Positions 32,961 through 46,955 of a stretch of DNA of 64,000 nucleotides are shown one piece after another. The DNA comes from Adiantum capillus-veneris (lineage: Eukaryota > Streptophyta > Polypodiopsida > Polypodiales > Pteridaceae): assembly GCA_014529385.2 (NCBI GenBank), contig CM043958.1:79219169-79283168 (forward strand), in the 5' to 3' direction. The first letter of the stretch is position 1. Every line of letters starts with the position of its first letter. The notes beneath the pieces were generated by a model. That model made no database searches, was not told the origin of the DNA, and was given only the letters and a program-made list of their open reading frames with translations. A program made the position numbers and the translations under genes.

Positions 32961-33945
32961 GATAGATAGATAGATTTTATTATTATCCTCGGAGGTCAAA
33001 TATGAACTATAAGATCAAAGTTACATGTGATGTAGTATGTGTATGGCTGATGAGTGACTCTCGATGCTCCAAAATTATGGTGATGAGAGTCGCAATGGAG
33101 AGCCCACGCTGTTGGCTGGGAGAGGAAAGTGTGTAGGTCTAAGTCGTGTGGCTGAAAATGTGAGAGAAGCAAGTTTTGATGTGACCAAAAGCTAAATACT
33201 CTAGTAGTGTGTGGTATTCAAACTCTCAAACTTGCAATGAGCATAATGTGAACAATCGGTTGACTCTTGTCCATTGCCCCAACGCCCTATCTCGAATTGA
33301 AGGAAATGGGAGCTAAGCCAAATGGATGCGATAGTGCATATCACCGACAAGGGGATAGTCTCAAGCATGTAAGTGTGAGTATTAATTCCTCTTTTAGCGA
33401 AGAGCATGGTTTTGTAGTTGGGGGCAATATTGATGGTGTAATGTATGAAGCGTAACCCACCGGATTTCTCCCAAGCCGTAATACATTGGCATTGTAGAAA
33501 AGCTTCATTCACTTGGGAGCCAATTGAAGCATCATGTAGCAAGTGTAATGCATTCCATCTCCCAAACCACTTATTTATGTCTTGCATCGATTCCGTGATC
33601 AAGATCTTGCTTTTATGCATCTTTTGAACTTTTTTGCTTGCTTCCCATGCGATTGTAGGAAGTCGATGTGAGGGGTTTTGACGCATCTTTATCATCTACT
33701 CCAGAACCCTTTCCATGCCCATAACCTCAATTAAAAGAGATCCCGATTAAAAGAGATCCCGACTCAATCAAGAAGTAGGAGCATATATGTTCTTTGTTTC
33801 CTAACTTGGAGGAATTTTGTAACAAAACGCTTTTGGACATTTTCAAACTCTTTTCAAGTAGACTTTGAGATGCTCATGTCCCACACTTCAACTCCATAAA
33901 GAAGAACCAGTGTGACCAATGCATCAAAAAGATACTTCTTGAGAT
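32961..33945 (-). pseudogene. LINE 3' part: post-RT region and tail
   Basis: On the minus strand the frame 33,201-33,695 encodes the region after the RT domain of a plant LINE: a Gln-Asp-Ile-Asn-Lys-Trp-Phe stretch, then Phe-Glu-Ile-Gly-Arg-Trp and a Cys-rich segment like the usual CCHC end motif, of which only some residues remain. The 3' end is taken near 32,976, where minus-strand AATAATAAAA leads into TATC repeats, a typical LINE tail. Confidence 0.6.
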
Positions 33946-33946
33946 C

Positions 33947-34588
33947 TCAACACTTGAAGTTTCCCGCATTACACATGTTCTCAAATGCAGAAGATTCTCT
34001 CTTTCCCACTTCCAAACAACGCATAACACATTCATGCCACTTGTGATTGGACGAAACCTCAAGGCCAAGGTACTTAAAGCTATCAACAACTTCAAGTGTC
34101 TCATTGTTGTACACAATGCATGGCTTCTCCTTATGGTTGGTTTTCACAAGCATAACCTTTTTTTTGGATTTATTCACAATCAGCCCACTATGCAAGAAAA
34201 AGTTCTCGAGGACAATCATCAGCTTTTGTGCATTTTCTAAAGTGTGTGCTAGAAGCACTACATCATCCGCATACAACAAAAGCATGATTATCGCATTGCA
34301 AATAATGACCTCTTCAATACCTTCTTCTTGCATAAAGTCAAGTACCATTTGTTCCAATTGATTTATGCATAGGACATCTTTGTTTAACCCCAATAGTCTC
34401 CTCAAGTTTCTCCAAAATCTTCCACATGCACGTGCCTTTTCTTGGACTTGAAAAAGTTGTTGCTTTATTTCCCATCTTCTTCTCTTCTTTTGAATCAATG
34501 CCTTGTATGTATGCTGCAAATGACTTTGATATTTGTCTTTGTCCATAGTTGCATCAAGATTTTTAACACTAGTTCTGTAATTGGACAC
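33947..34588 (-). pseudogene. LINE reverse transcriptase, internally deleted
   Basis: 213 open codons on the minus strand. It begins with the linker helix region, reaches a Phe-Trp-Arg motif, then jumps to the palm: the RT fingers and first motifs are missing. The catalytic box Tyr-Ala-Asp-Asp (34,262-34,273) lies in Leu-Leu-Leu-Tyr-Ala-Asp-Asp-Val-Val, followed by an Asn-Lys-Ser-Lys motif and Phe-Lys-Tyr-Leu-Gly, all diagnostic of non-LTR RT. The deletion spans the stretch encoding several hundred residues in complete LINEs. It cannot be active. Confidence 0.85.
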
Positions 34589-35847
34589 TTTAGTGTCCTA
34601 TTTCCTTGGATGTTGTTGGAATTATTTCACATATATGGAAGATAGTTCTTGGTGTGTGGTTTCTACAGTAGCTAGCTTATGAGGTGAAAAAAATTCTCCA
34701 ATTTTCTTTCTATCAAAATAATTGTTATTTTAAGAGAATCAATTGATCTCTTACATCAAAATTTTTAGTGCTGTTTTGTCAAAAATCTCATCATTTGGCT
34801 ATAAGTTCTAGAATATTTAAGTTGTACCATGTTTCTAAAGTCTATATAATACCTATTAATGCTCTATAATAGGTAATCAAGTGAAAAGGCTTATTTTCTA
34901 TTCCCATTATTAGCTACAAACAAAAATGTGCATCTTCAAAAATGTTGAAAAAGGGACAAATTTTGGCCTTTCAAAACCCTTTTTAAGAAAATAGTCTTGT
35001 TTGAGTGGATGTATTTGATTGAAATTGATTCTACTAGTCAAAACCAAGAAAGTACATATTTTTTGGCCCTCCAATCTCATGTATATCTCATCAATTCCTT
35101 GTCATTTTGAATTTTTTTCATGCATCGTACCTTCCAAATTATAAATTATCCTTCTAATACATGTAAGTGAGGTCTTAAAGGTCCCATTTGTTTCTATATC
35201 AAGTAAATATATATCACATTGATATGTACAAACTATTCCAAGAGTATGGACAATTCTAGAGCTCATGTGTTGAATTTCAAAAAGATGAAATCTGTAATAT
35301 GCGTTGTTTTGCGCATGGGAAATGATCTATTTCTACTAGCACATAGAAACATGAACCTTTGTATATTAAGCATTGTGTAGATACATCACATGCATATATT
35401 GCGTTATACAACCTTAAATTACACACTTACCAATTTCTATATTGCTTATAATCAACTTCAAAACAATGGCTAATTAGACCTGGATGACTTTTGATAATTT
35501 AATTTTTCCCTAAAATATTTTAAGTGAGCAAGAAACATGTCAAAAATTATTTGTTAGGCATAGACATGTTAGAATTTTCTACCACTTCCTAGCATTTTCT
35601 TTTTAGTTGATGCGATCATATCTTTTATAACATTGAGTACTGTTTTATGCATATACTCTTGGTTACCACGAATGTACATCAATTTAGGCTCCAAATTACA
35701 AGGACTTATTTTTTACACATAGTTTGACTATCATAATTTCAGTCCTCAAAAGGATCTCTTCCAATACTTCTCTCATTTCCTACGGCATTTTATTTAAAAC
35801 TACCACAAAAGGACACTTAAGTGTCCTGTTTTGGTACCAAACTAGTG
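34567..35847. mobile_element. TTAA-flanked non-autonomous DNA element inside the LINE
   Basis: TTAA lies on both sides (34,563-34,566 and 35,848-35,851). The termini are CACTAGTT and AACTAGTG, inverted. A subterminal 16-bp palindrome, GGACACTTTAGTGTCC at the left and GGACACTTAAGTGTCC at the right, follows each end. The flanks carry LINE coding sequence that would be continuous without it. There is no coding capacity inside. TTAA duplication suggests a piggyBac-type element. The 1,281-bp size and lack of ORF make it MITE-like. Confidence 0.6.
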
Positions 35848-35851
35848 TTAA

Positions 35852-36900
35852 CAAGGACTTTCGAGCATCTTCACATTCTTTATCAAACCACCTTTTGCGT
35901 GATCTATCTTTGTTGCTACCATGGAGATGCTTTATGGTAAAACATTCTTCGGCACAAGAACAAATAACTTTCTTGAAAGCTTTCCATTTAGTTTCCAATG
36001 GTGCGTCATATTGAAGCTTTTTCATCCATAACTTTTTCTCAACCATTTCAATGTACATTGGTGCTTGTTTGAAATCCATACATAGTGATAATTTCTCCTC
36101 CCTTTGGCTGAGATTATCATGCTTAGTTGCTTCTCCACATGCAAGGTCAATACATAAGGTCCGATGGTCTGATTCCGGGGTCCATTAGCCAAACATAAAA
36201 CTCTTTATACGATACATGATGGCTTCGGAGAGTAGCATATAGTCAATCACACTATCCCTATTATGTTTGCTACATGTAAATCCATTGGTTCCACTCCACA
36301 AAGATACACCATTGGCAATGAGCATACTCGTGCTATTACACATGTGTAAAAGTAACTTTCCATAGTGATCCGGCTCTTTCTCATCCATTGAACTATGGTC
36401 ATACAAGTGAACTTTCTCCATTTCCCTTGAAATGTATGGCATATCAAATTGTCGAGTATCATGTTGCAATGTTTTCGTGCGAGCATTCATATCCCCAAGT
36501 ATAGTAACATCACCTTTGCCTTAAAAATAAGAATTTTCCTCTTATGAATCAGAAAAGTGATTGATCTCTATCCATGCAAGCATAAAAGGGGGAATCATGA
36601 TTAGGAATGTAGCGACCGGCTACAAAAAAGGGTGTTCTTCTTGGTGTCATAATTTTCAGCCATACATAACGTTTTTACTTGTCATCTTTCACAATTGTTA
36701 CAAAATCTTCCAATCCTTTCTAACCATACATGCTACCCCTCCTTGACCTCTTTGTTGCTTGAGATTCTTTGACCACATCAATGAATGCACATTGTAATCC
36801 TCCAAGCCATTAATCCTTTGTGTATCATGCTCCCAAGTTTCAACAAGAAGTACAACATCGGCTTTGCTTGTTAGAGAGAGAAAAAAACTTTTTTGGAATC
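35852..36900 (-). pseudogene. LINE endonuclease and linker
   Basis: The minus-strand pieces, in order: 36,698-36,907 (start of an AP-like endonuclease with Val-Glu-Thr-Trp), 36,185-36,490 (end of the endonuclease with Ser-Val-Ile-Asp-Tyr and the Gly-Thr-Asn-Gly-Phe-Thr region), and 35,780-36,079 (endonuclease-RT linker with Lys-Arg-Trp-Phe-Asp-Lys-Glu-Cys). Frame changes separate them. The 5' end of the LINE is cut at about 36,900 where the chromovirus fragment begins. Confidence 0.75.
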
Positions 36901-38430
36901 TGCTCACCGGATTTCAAAAAAGCGCTCATCAAAATGCTCGCCTAAAATATCCCCCACAACCTTTTCTACCTCTTTAATTGACCTTATTCGGGAAGGTATG
37001 CCTCATGATCCATACTATACAAAGATTCAATATTTAATAAACTTGGATAATTTTACATCAAAGCAAGAAAGGAAAATCAAAGGCTTCCATGTTGAAGACA
37101 ATGATCTTTACTTCAACAGCCGTCTTTGTATCCCGAATCATGGTGGGATCAAACTTCGAATACTACAGGAAGCTCACAATGTACCTATTACAGGGAATCC
37201 AAGGTACATTAAGACTTAGTAAGGAAGAGTTTCTTTTGGTTAAAGCATGCTATATTGAACTATGTTACAAGATATTTAACATGTCAACGTAATAAAGCTG
37301 AACGAGTTTGATACCTCGGTAAGATTCAACTTATTGATGCACCACAAATGAAATGGGAATGTATATCCATGGATTTTATTATAGGGCTTCCTACATCTTT
37401 GGGATTTGACTTTATTTATGTGGTTGTTGATATTCTTACAAAAATGACTCATTTGTTTCTAATCAAGACAATATTTACGGTTAAGGATATAGCTCAAGTC
37501 TTCATGAAAGATGTCTTCATGTGTCATGGTTTACCTCGTCATATAATTGTTTATCGCGTGATACAAAGTTCACCTCAAATTTTTGGAAAGCCTTATTTTT
37601 AGCTACAAAAACCCAGTTGGCCTTTAGTACTGCTTATCACCCTCAAACTTATGGAAAGATAGAAAGAATCAATCAAATCATTGAAGACATGCTAAGAGCT
37701 TACTATATGCATGGGCAAGGTAAATGGATCATATATTTGTATTTGGTTGAATTTGCATATAACTCCTCATTCCAACACTCAATTGGAATGTCTCCTTTTC
37801 AAGTGTTGTATGGACACGAGTGTCTTACTCCACTAAAATGGACAAACCCTCTCATAAGGGTTCAAGCATCCAAAGATATGTTGGACGCGATGCAACTACA
37901 AACGCACCTTATACGGCAAGATATTAACAAAAAAGTTATTAAGACAGCTCAAGAGAGACTAAATATTTACGTTGACCTTAAACAATCTACTCCAACTCTT
38001 TGAAGGAGACATGGTATTTTTAAGAGTGAAACCCAAACATAGCTCTTTTCAATGGATAAATGTGAGAAGCTCATTGCCACATATTGTGGACCTTTTGTAA
38101 TCACAGAGAGGATCAATGATCAAGCTTACAGACTCTTGTTTACCACCACACATAAAGGTACATAATGTTTTTTACGTTAGCTTGCTCAAGAGGTATGTAC
38201 CTGATCCGAATCACATTCTTGATAATTCTCTGTGATCTATCTCTATCTATGGAAATTTTGAAGTATATCGTGAAGTGATTCTTCATAGTACAAGTAAGAC
38301 TCTTTGTACTCGAGCTATTACTGAACACCTTGTTAAATGGTCAACATATCCTCAGGAAAATGCTACTTGGAAAGACAATGATGTAATCAGACCAAATTAC
38401 CCAGAATTCATGTTGAGGTGAGGACACCTC
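36893..38430 (+). pseudogene. Chromovirus (Ty3/gypsy) integrase and chromodomain fragment
   Basis: Plus-strand pieces: 36,893-37,219 (RNase H to integrase linker and start of the HHCC finger), 37,348-37,602 and 37,521-38,003 (integrase core), then about 38,005-38,420 ending in a chromodomain-like segment (Phe-Glu-Val-Tyr...Val-Lys-Trp...Ala-Thr-Trp-Lys). The first catalytic Asp (Ser-Met-Asp-Phe) and the Glu region remain, but the second Asp is lost at about 37,550, where the expected Ser-Asp codons are collapsed and the frame shifts. RT and gag are absent, so it is a 3' fragment. Confidence 0.82.
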
Positions 38431-39318
38431 AAATTTTTCAAGTGTTGGAAGATGTAAGATCCCCAAAATTTGGGTCTCTTTTATAAGTAAGGAAACTAGA
38501 TTTTACTACGTTTTCGTAAAAAAGTTGGTCTAGAATGCTTATTTGGCAGTGTTGTAAGGTTCTAAAGTGAAAAGTAAAACCGTTTCCATTTTCCAGTAGG
38601 TCAAACGAACGTTTGGTTCACTTTTGAAAAAATCCATTTTTTTTGTTTTTCATGATTTTATGGCTTTTCAATGCTTTTTTACAAAAAGCAAGGCCATATC
38701 CTTAATCTATGAGTCTTGGGAAAGCTATGGTTCAATTTTATAAAAATCCGCTTTTCGAGCGCTTTTCACACTGTTGTGCGCATTTTGAGAACCCCATTTT
38801 TGGTTTAAAATTGTACATATGGGCCTGAGATAGACTTTTATTAGAGTATTTGGACATGTTCTTTTGGGCTTTTATGATTTCTTTTGCAAGCACATGTACA
38901 TGCAATGCAAGTCACTAGTATAGCGCCAATTGTTGGGCTACTGTAAGTGCCCGTGAGTGAGTTTTTTAAAGTGGGACTTGTATATAACTAAAACTCATCT
39001 ACAAACTTAAAAAAGTTTAGTCAAACTCCAAAAAATTGCAAGTTTGAGCTCGTTGTGCCTCCTTGATGGTTTTCATTGCAGTTTTTTACCCTCGCCTTGC
39101 CTACTCTACATGTAGTCGGGTTGGGACAACTCTCTGTTCGCTTCAATTTTGCATGTAGCGGTATGTAGATTCACTTTTGGTCATTTTCAGCTTTCTCGGC
39201 AGTCAGTTTTTAACTTTCTCTCAAGCTTTAAAGTGCCCCAATTGGAGTTGTGGTTATTGTTATGGTTATGGTTATGGCAGCCTAGTGGCAAATTGTGTAC
39301 AGTCAAATTCGGAGGGAA
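38431..39318. other. Possible chromovirus 3' LTR remnant; no gene
   Basis: A TGTAAGATCC start at 38,453 shortly after the chromodomain would suit an LTR, but I find no clear polypurine tract or end. A block near 38,640-38,770 (TTTTCATGATTTT then GGTTCAATTTT) recurs, diverged, at 41,165-41,290. Confidence 0.35.
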
Positions 39319-39626
39319 TGTATCTATGAATTGTGGAGTTGATGTTGAAAAGTGGGTTTGTGATGTTCAATTGTGAAAGGTAAGGTCCTTGACTTCATAT
39401 GCATTGGTCAGCGTGTGCTAGAAATCCGTGCTTTGACAGGGTTTTGCTCCTATGTGCTATGGTCCTTTGGGTGGGTGTGTGCTGGTAGATTCCCAAGGGA
39501 ACATAGGCCTTTTTGTTGGGGTTTACTAAGAGTGGTTTTGGTATAATTTTTGGTAATGAGGTCAAAGATTGAGCACTCTTTGTCCATATAGCTATAGAGG
39601 TGTCCCACTTTTTCTTTTGCCCAGCA
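39319..39626 (+). repeat. LTR 1 of the gag-only element
   Basis: It matches 40,849-41,158 over its whole length with scattered substitutions and small indels. Confidence 0.8.
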
Positions 39627-39669
39627 GTGTTTTGGTGCCTGCCACCGAGGATCTTCTTCAAGTGACCTT

Positions 39670-40378
39670 CACAGCTTTGATGGCTACGATGAGAGATTTT
39701 CCAAGGCTTATGGCGTTGTAGGTGAGGATGCTTATGGATTCATAGAGAAGATGGAGTTTGCTAGTTTGATTTCCGATAAGGAAGATCCAATGATTATGCT
39801 CAAAATCTTGTTATTTTTCTTGAAAGACGATGCAAGGACATGGTATGATGAGTATGAGTCCTCGTTGAAATAATCATAACCTTCACAAGGGATGACTTAT
39901 CATGAGGTCAAGAAGGTTTTCCTTGAGACGTTTAGGAAGGTAGAGGACCCAATGGATGTATGGCACTCCATTGAAGCGCTTATACAGGGTGATAATCAAA
40001 GTGTAGATGCCTTTGTGAAGCAATTTAATGATTTATGGAAGAGATGGTGTGTTGATTTGGGCAATGATGTTCCTTCTCTTATGTTTAGGAACTGTATGTT
40101 TATGCAAAGTTTGAGGTCTGATTCGAAGCTAAAGGTTGAGCAGTGATGTTCCTCCTCTTATGTTTAGGAACTGTATGTTTATGCAAAGTTTGAGGTGTGA
40201 TTCGAAGCTAAAGGTTGAGCTTAAAAGGCCATTTACATTTGAGGATGCAGTACGGATTGCAAAGCATAAGGAATGGAAGTTAGAGAGAATGCAAGATCTT
40301 GGATTGCAGGGTGATGTGGAGCCAAAGGTTTCTCTATTCATTAATGTAGGTAAAAAGAGTGCCTCTAGTGCAGTATAA
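39670..40378 (+). pseudogene. gag of the small LTR element
   Basis: The capsid region begins after the primer site with Phe-Asp-Gly-Tyr-Asp and Asp-Ala-Tyr-Gly-Phe-Ile, reaches Asp-Asp-Ala-Arg-Thr-Trp-Tyr, then stops at about 39,870. It resumes at 39,892 with Phe-Leu-Glu-Thr-Phe-Arg-Lys and runs to 40,146. A 79-bp tandem duplication (40,066 and 40,145) then shifts the frame; the last part is open at 40,136-40,378. A nucleic-acid-binding knuckle is not seen. It would be non-functional as it stands. Confidence 0.72.
40066..40223. repeat. 79-bp tandem duplication in gag
   Basis: Two copies starting GATGTTCCT(T/C)CTCTTATG at 40,066 and 40,145, differing at two visible positions. Confidence 0.93.
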
Positions 40379-40526
40379 TATCATGATGGTTCTCTTGAGA
40401 AAAAGAATCAAGCATGTAAGGAGAAAGAGGCCAAGAAGAATGCTCTCATTATGCCATCCTTGTTGTTTATGCCACTTAATGGCTCTTTACATGCCGAAGG
40501 TGATGTTTCTACCAATGTGAAAGTTA

Positions 40527-40856
40527 ATGAAAGGGAAAAGGATGCACTTAGGTGATGTGAAAGTGGATGTTGGGTATCCCTCTCCTTTATGTGAAGTAGT
40601 TGAGAATGATTTGCAAGTCAATGACGATGCTTATATAGAAGTGAATGCTGTGAATGAAGAGATCTCTCAAATGCATGCTATTGTTGAGTCTTTTCCACTA
40701 AATGATGATATTGTTGAGCATGTTTTGGAACTTATTAATGAGGAGACTGTCCATGAGGACTCTTGTGATTGCAATTGTAGTGATGTATGTCGCCATCCCT
40801 TGATTGATAAAGAGAATAATGGGGTGGTGCAGTCAAATCCGGAGGGCATGTATTAA
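40527..40856 (+). CDS. Acidic ORF between gag and the 3' LTR
   Basis: 109 codons, rich in Asp, Glu, Asn and Val, with a Cys-Asp-Cys-Asn-Cys cluster near its end. It runs through the polypurine-like tract and ends 6 bases inside the second LTR. No domain is recognised. It may be a gag-linked spacer or a degenerate remnant of a longer frame. Confidence 0.35.
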   Translation: MKGKRMHLGDVKVDVGYPSPLCEVVENDLQVNDDAYIEVNAVNEEISQMHAIVESFPLNDDIVEHVLELINEETVHEDSCDCNCSDVCRHPLIDKENNGVVQSNPEGMY

Positions 40857-41158
40857 TGAATTGTGGAGTTGATATTGAAATTGTGGGTTTGTGAATTTCA
40901 ATTGTGAAAGGTAAAGCCCTTGTCTTCATATGCATTGGTCGGCGTGTGCTGAAAGTTCGTGCTTAACAAGGTTTTGCTCCCATGTGCTATGGTCCTTTGG
41001 GTGGGTGTGCCCCGATAAATTCCCAAGGGAGTATAGGCCTTTTTGTTGGGTTTACTAATTAGAGTTGTTTTGGTATATTTTTTGGTGCTGAGGTCAAAAA
41101 TTAAGCACTCTTGGACCATATAGCTATAGAGCTGTCCCACTTTTTCTTTTTCCCAACA
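40849..41158 (+). repeat. LTR 2 of the gag-only element
   Basis: 310 bp, pairs with 39,319-39,626. Confidence 0.8.
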
Positions 41159-42017
41159 ACGCTATGTGAAGCTTTTCATGATTTTTAGTGCTTTTTACTG
41201 AAAATTGAAACGGCTTTCTTATTCCTATAGATGAGGGGAACCCGTGGTTCAATTTTTAAAAAATTTGCTTTTTCTTACTTTTTACGTTATTTTTAGCTTT
41301 TCATGCTTTTCGGTGTTTTTGAAAAGCAACATGCTTTTTAAGATGAACTAAACGTAAAAATATTATTTTTAGTCTCCGCCGAATTTAAAAAGGACTACCC
41401 GAAGAAAAAACAAGATTAAGTGATTTTTTTTTGAGAATTATTTTTATATAAAGCGGTATCATAAATATGTCGAGGCAGTACGAAAAAGTCATAATTATGT
41501 CGAGGCATCACGATGCGGCATAGTTTCATTATTGCCTGAATACTGTCCAATTAATCAGTTTTACTATAAAAATTGAAGGAAAATTGGGAGAGCTAACTAT
41601 CAAAAGCTAAGCCATGTTTTTAGCAAAGTGCCTAAAAGCTTGCAGCTAAGCTTAGCAAAAGAGGTAGCGCTATTTCTCTGCTTGGGACACACTCTAGCCT
41701 CAACCTGTGCCTATAAATTGGCAGGCAGTGCTCAATTTTCAGTGCCATCCGTTGCACCACAATCCGTACCTATTATACGGAGTGGTGCAAACTCTTCATC
41801 ACCATCTCCATCAGGTCCTCTCTCTTGTTCGTGGGAAGAAGAAGAATACTTTCTCTCTATTTTCTTACTATCTCCTCTCTCTTTTCACGGTGTGTGCACT
41901 CTCCGACGACTTGCGTGGTGAAAACCTCTACATAGCTCTCTTGCGGAAAAGTAACAAGCCTTTCGACATCCCCTAATCAATCTTAAAGCACGGTGAGAAG
42001 CTCTAAGCTCCATAGCC

Positions 42018-42021
<4 letters not shown>
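41159..42021. other. No gene supported; promoter-like segment near 41.7 kb
   Basis: The segment has a CTATAAATT box at about 41,709 followed by pyrimidine-rich sequence. Overlapping frames at 41,628-41,921 and 41,707-41,976 have no domain and conflict. It might be the start of an old LTR or gene. Confidence 0.35.

Positions 42022-42085
<64 letters not shown>
42022..42085. repeat. (CT)n microsatellite
   Basis: About 31 CT units. Confidence 0.97.
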
Positions 42086-42090
<5 letters not shown>

Positions 42091-42292
42091 TTTTCTGAGT
42101 AGCTATCCTCTCGGTGATTTCTTTTTCGTATATGAGTGCATGTAAGGACTTGTTGAGTGCATATGAAGTCGCGTAGAAGACATGCCTTCATTGATAACGT
42201 GTACAATTCATGCTAAAGTATCCTATTTTGTACTTGATGGAATGAAATGTGGGAATACTTTTGTTGTCAAGATTAGCCAGTGTCACTAAAGA

Positions 42293-42443
<151 letters not shown>

Positions 42444-42687
42444 ATGTGGGATTCTACTCAAATTTTTCATCGATAAAGTTTACTTGGTGCTTGGTAAGAC
42501 TCTAACTTGGAGGGTTATATCATAACAATTGAGGTCAAATGCTTTCTTAATGGAAGGGTATGATATGGTATTTATTTATGGTACATTAACAAATATTTAT
42601 TTTATGGTTGAAAAATGAAAAGTAATTTAAATTGTTGGATTCTAGCGATGGATTTCAATATCTCACGACTAAACCAACTCTATTTGT

Positions 42688-42689
<2 letters not shown>

Positions 42690-42738
<49 letters not shown>

Positions 42739-42866
42739 ACTTTTGGGATTTATAAATAGGCTCACATGTGTTCATTTGTGAAGGGGAGTAGATTTTGCCT
42801 ATATCTAGTTATGATCTTCTCCTCTCTTGTGGTATGCATAGCACTCCAGTTTTGTAGGTGCACATG

Positions 42867-42907
<41 letters not shown>
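42690..42907. repeat. Two (CT)n runs
   Basis: 42,690-42,732 and 42,868-42,907, separated by unique sequence. Confidence 0.95.
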
Positions 42908-42908
<1 letters not shown>

Positions 42909-43741
42909 ATATTGTCTCGTGCTCAATCACATGAACATACAATTTTCCAAGTGTGAATGATGTCGGGTTTGTCGTTAGTATGCATGCTATTTTATGTATT
43001 TGCAAGGTCACCATGCTATCACCTATTGCCAACATCCGGATCCAATGAGAATGACATTGACTTGCTTGTACACTTTCTCTAGCATTGGAAAAATATATTA
43101 TTGATTACCCATTTTTTACGACATTTTGTAGTGAAAAAGAGAGTGTAAGATTTGAAGGAGTGGTTGCCTAGGTCCTAGAGGAAATGAACGTCAGTTGGGA
43201 AGTTGCCTAGGCCCTAGAGGAAATGAATGTCTGTTGTCAAATTATGAAAGCAACCTTCAATAGCTTATCCAATATAAGGGAAATGAGTCCCAAGTCTTCC
43301 CTGGTGGAATCTTTTCTTAGCATCTTTTGATGTCTACAGACTAAAGTGTAGATGTTGTTGATGGTAAGTTCTGAATACAATCGTTGATAGGCTTTGAACC
43401 TTGGTCCCCACAGTTGTGCAACCAATGGGGTTAACCATGCAAGACTTGGTGCCTCTTTGATTCTGCAACAACTACAAATATCGTGTTTGTAAATGGGTTC
43501 TCTTGTGTGAATAGCACTACGCTTGAAAAAGCAGGAAACCTGTGTGCGCGTTACGACAATCTGCTAAAGGGGGTGAAAGGAGAGAAGGTTTTTAATGGAA
43601 TGACTCATGAGAGTTTTAAAGTGTGCTATTGAGTTGCGTACAAATTTGTTCAATGGAATATGGACAAAACAATGATTTTCTTTTTATGGTTTCATTAACA
43701 ATGATTTTCTTACAGATCAAGGCTCAGGTTTATTAATACTA
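42908..43741. other. No gene seen; short tandem repeat
   Basis: It holds a 39-bp period duplication starting GTTGCCTAGG at 43,163 and 43,202. Otherwise unremarkable; it is the 3' flank of Helitron A. Confidence 0.6.
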
Positions 43742-43753
43742 CTAGTAAAATGG

Positions 43754-43770
43754 CGCCGCCTTCGGCAGCG
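43754..43770 (-). other. Helitron A 3' hairpin
   Basis: A GC-rich stem-loop 8 nt from the CTAG end, as in other Helitron termini. Confidence 0.8.
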
Positions 43771-46400
<2,630 letters not shown>

Positions 46401-46955
46401 TCATATTCTGCGGTGTATGAATTTTGAAATACACCCCCAATGATAGGATTTGAAGGGCTACCCCAAATGTCTAATGACAGGCATGTGCAGCTTATGCCCT
46501 TCTACAATGAAGGGCAAATTTTACATTTACCCTTCTAATGAACAAAAGGAAAATTTTGCACTCTTCTTCATCAAAATTCCAAGAAAACTAATATTTCACT
46601 TATTGTATACTCCCATACATTAATATTTCACTTATCTCACACTCTTCCATGCATTTTAACCATCCTTTTAGTATAACTTTGACAAAATTCATTATTTAAA
46701 CAACGTATTCTCAAACCACAATCCACGGACCACAACTTGGTAAATTTTTTAAATTACATAGAAATAGAGAAAATGAAACCAATGACATAATGAATATGAA
46801 TTCACTGTTATCATTAAAGTACAAAATTGGAGAATCAAAACTGCCTTGAAATAAGATTAGAAGTCCTTCAATACCAATACAATGCAAAAGAGCCCTCGAT
46901 ACAAAATCATATCGCTTGGCTGAACATCTAAGCAAATAAAATTCCATAGTAACAA

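Larger units (their letters stand above)
39319..41158 (+). mobile_element. Small non-autonomous LTR element with gag only
   Basis: Two similar LTRs (39,319-39,626, 308 bp; 40,849-41,158, 310 bp) start TGTAT and end CCCA(G/A)CA. A primer-site-like TGGTGCCTGCCACCGAGGAT begins at 39,633, and a polypurine-like AATCCGGAGGG precedes the second LTR. Between them lie gag and an acidic ORF but no pol. This is the layout of a TR-GAG type element. The first LTR is also preceded by AATTCGGAGGG, as if it were itself a 3' LTR, so this may be the remains of a tandem. Confidence 0.65.

Noticed and set aside
34567-35847. CACTA (En/Spm) transposon because of the CACTA start
   Set aside because: The 3-bp flanks are not a direct duplication, whereas TTAA is present on both sides, so a piggyBac-type interpretation fits better.
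41628-41976. Two overlapping plus-strand frames after a TATA-like box
   Set aside because: No domain and they conflict in frame; the TATA word alone does not support a gene.
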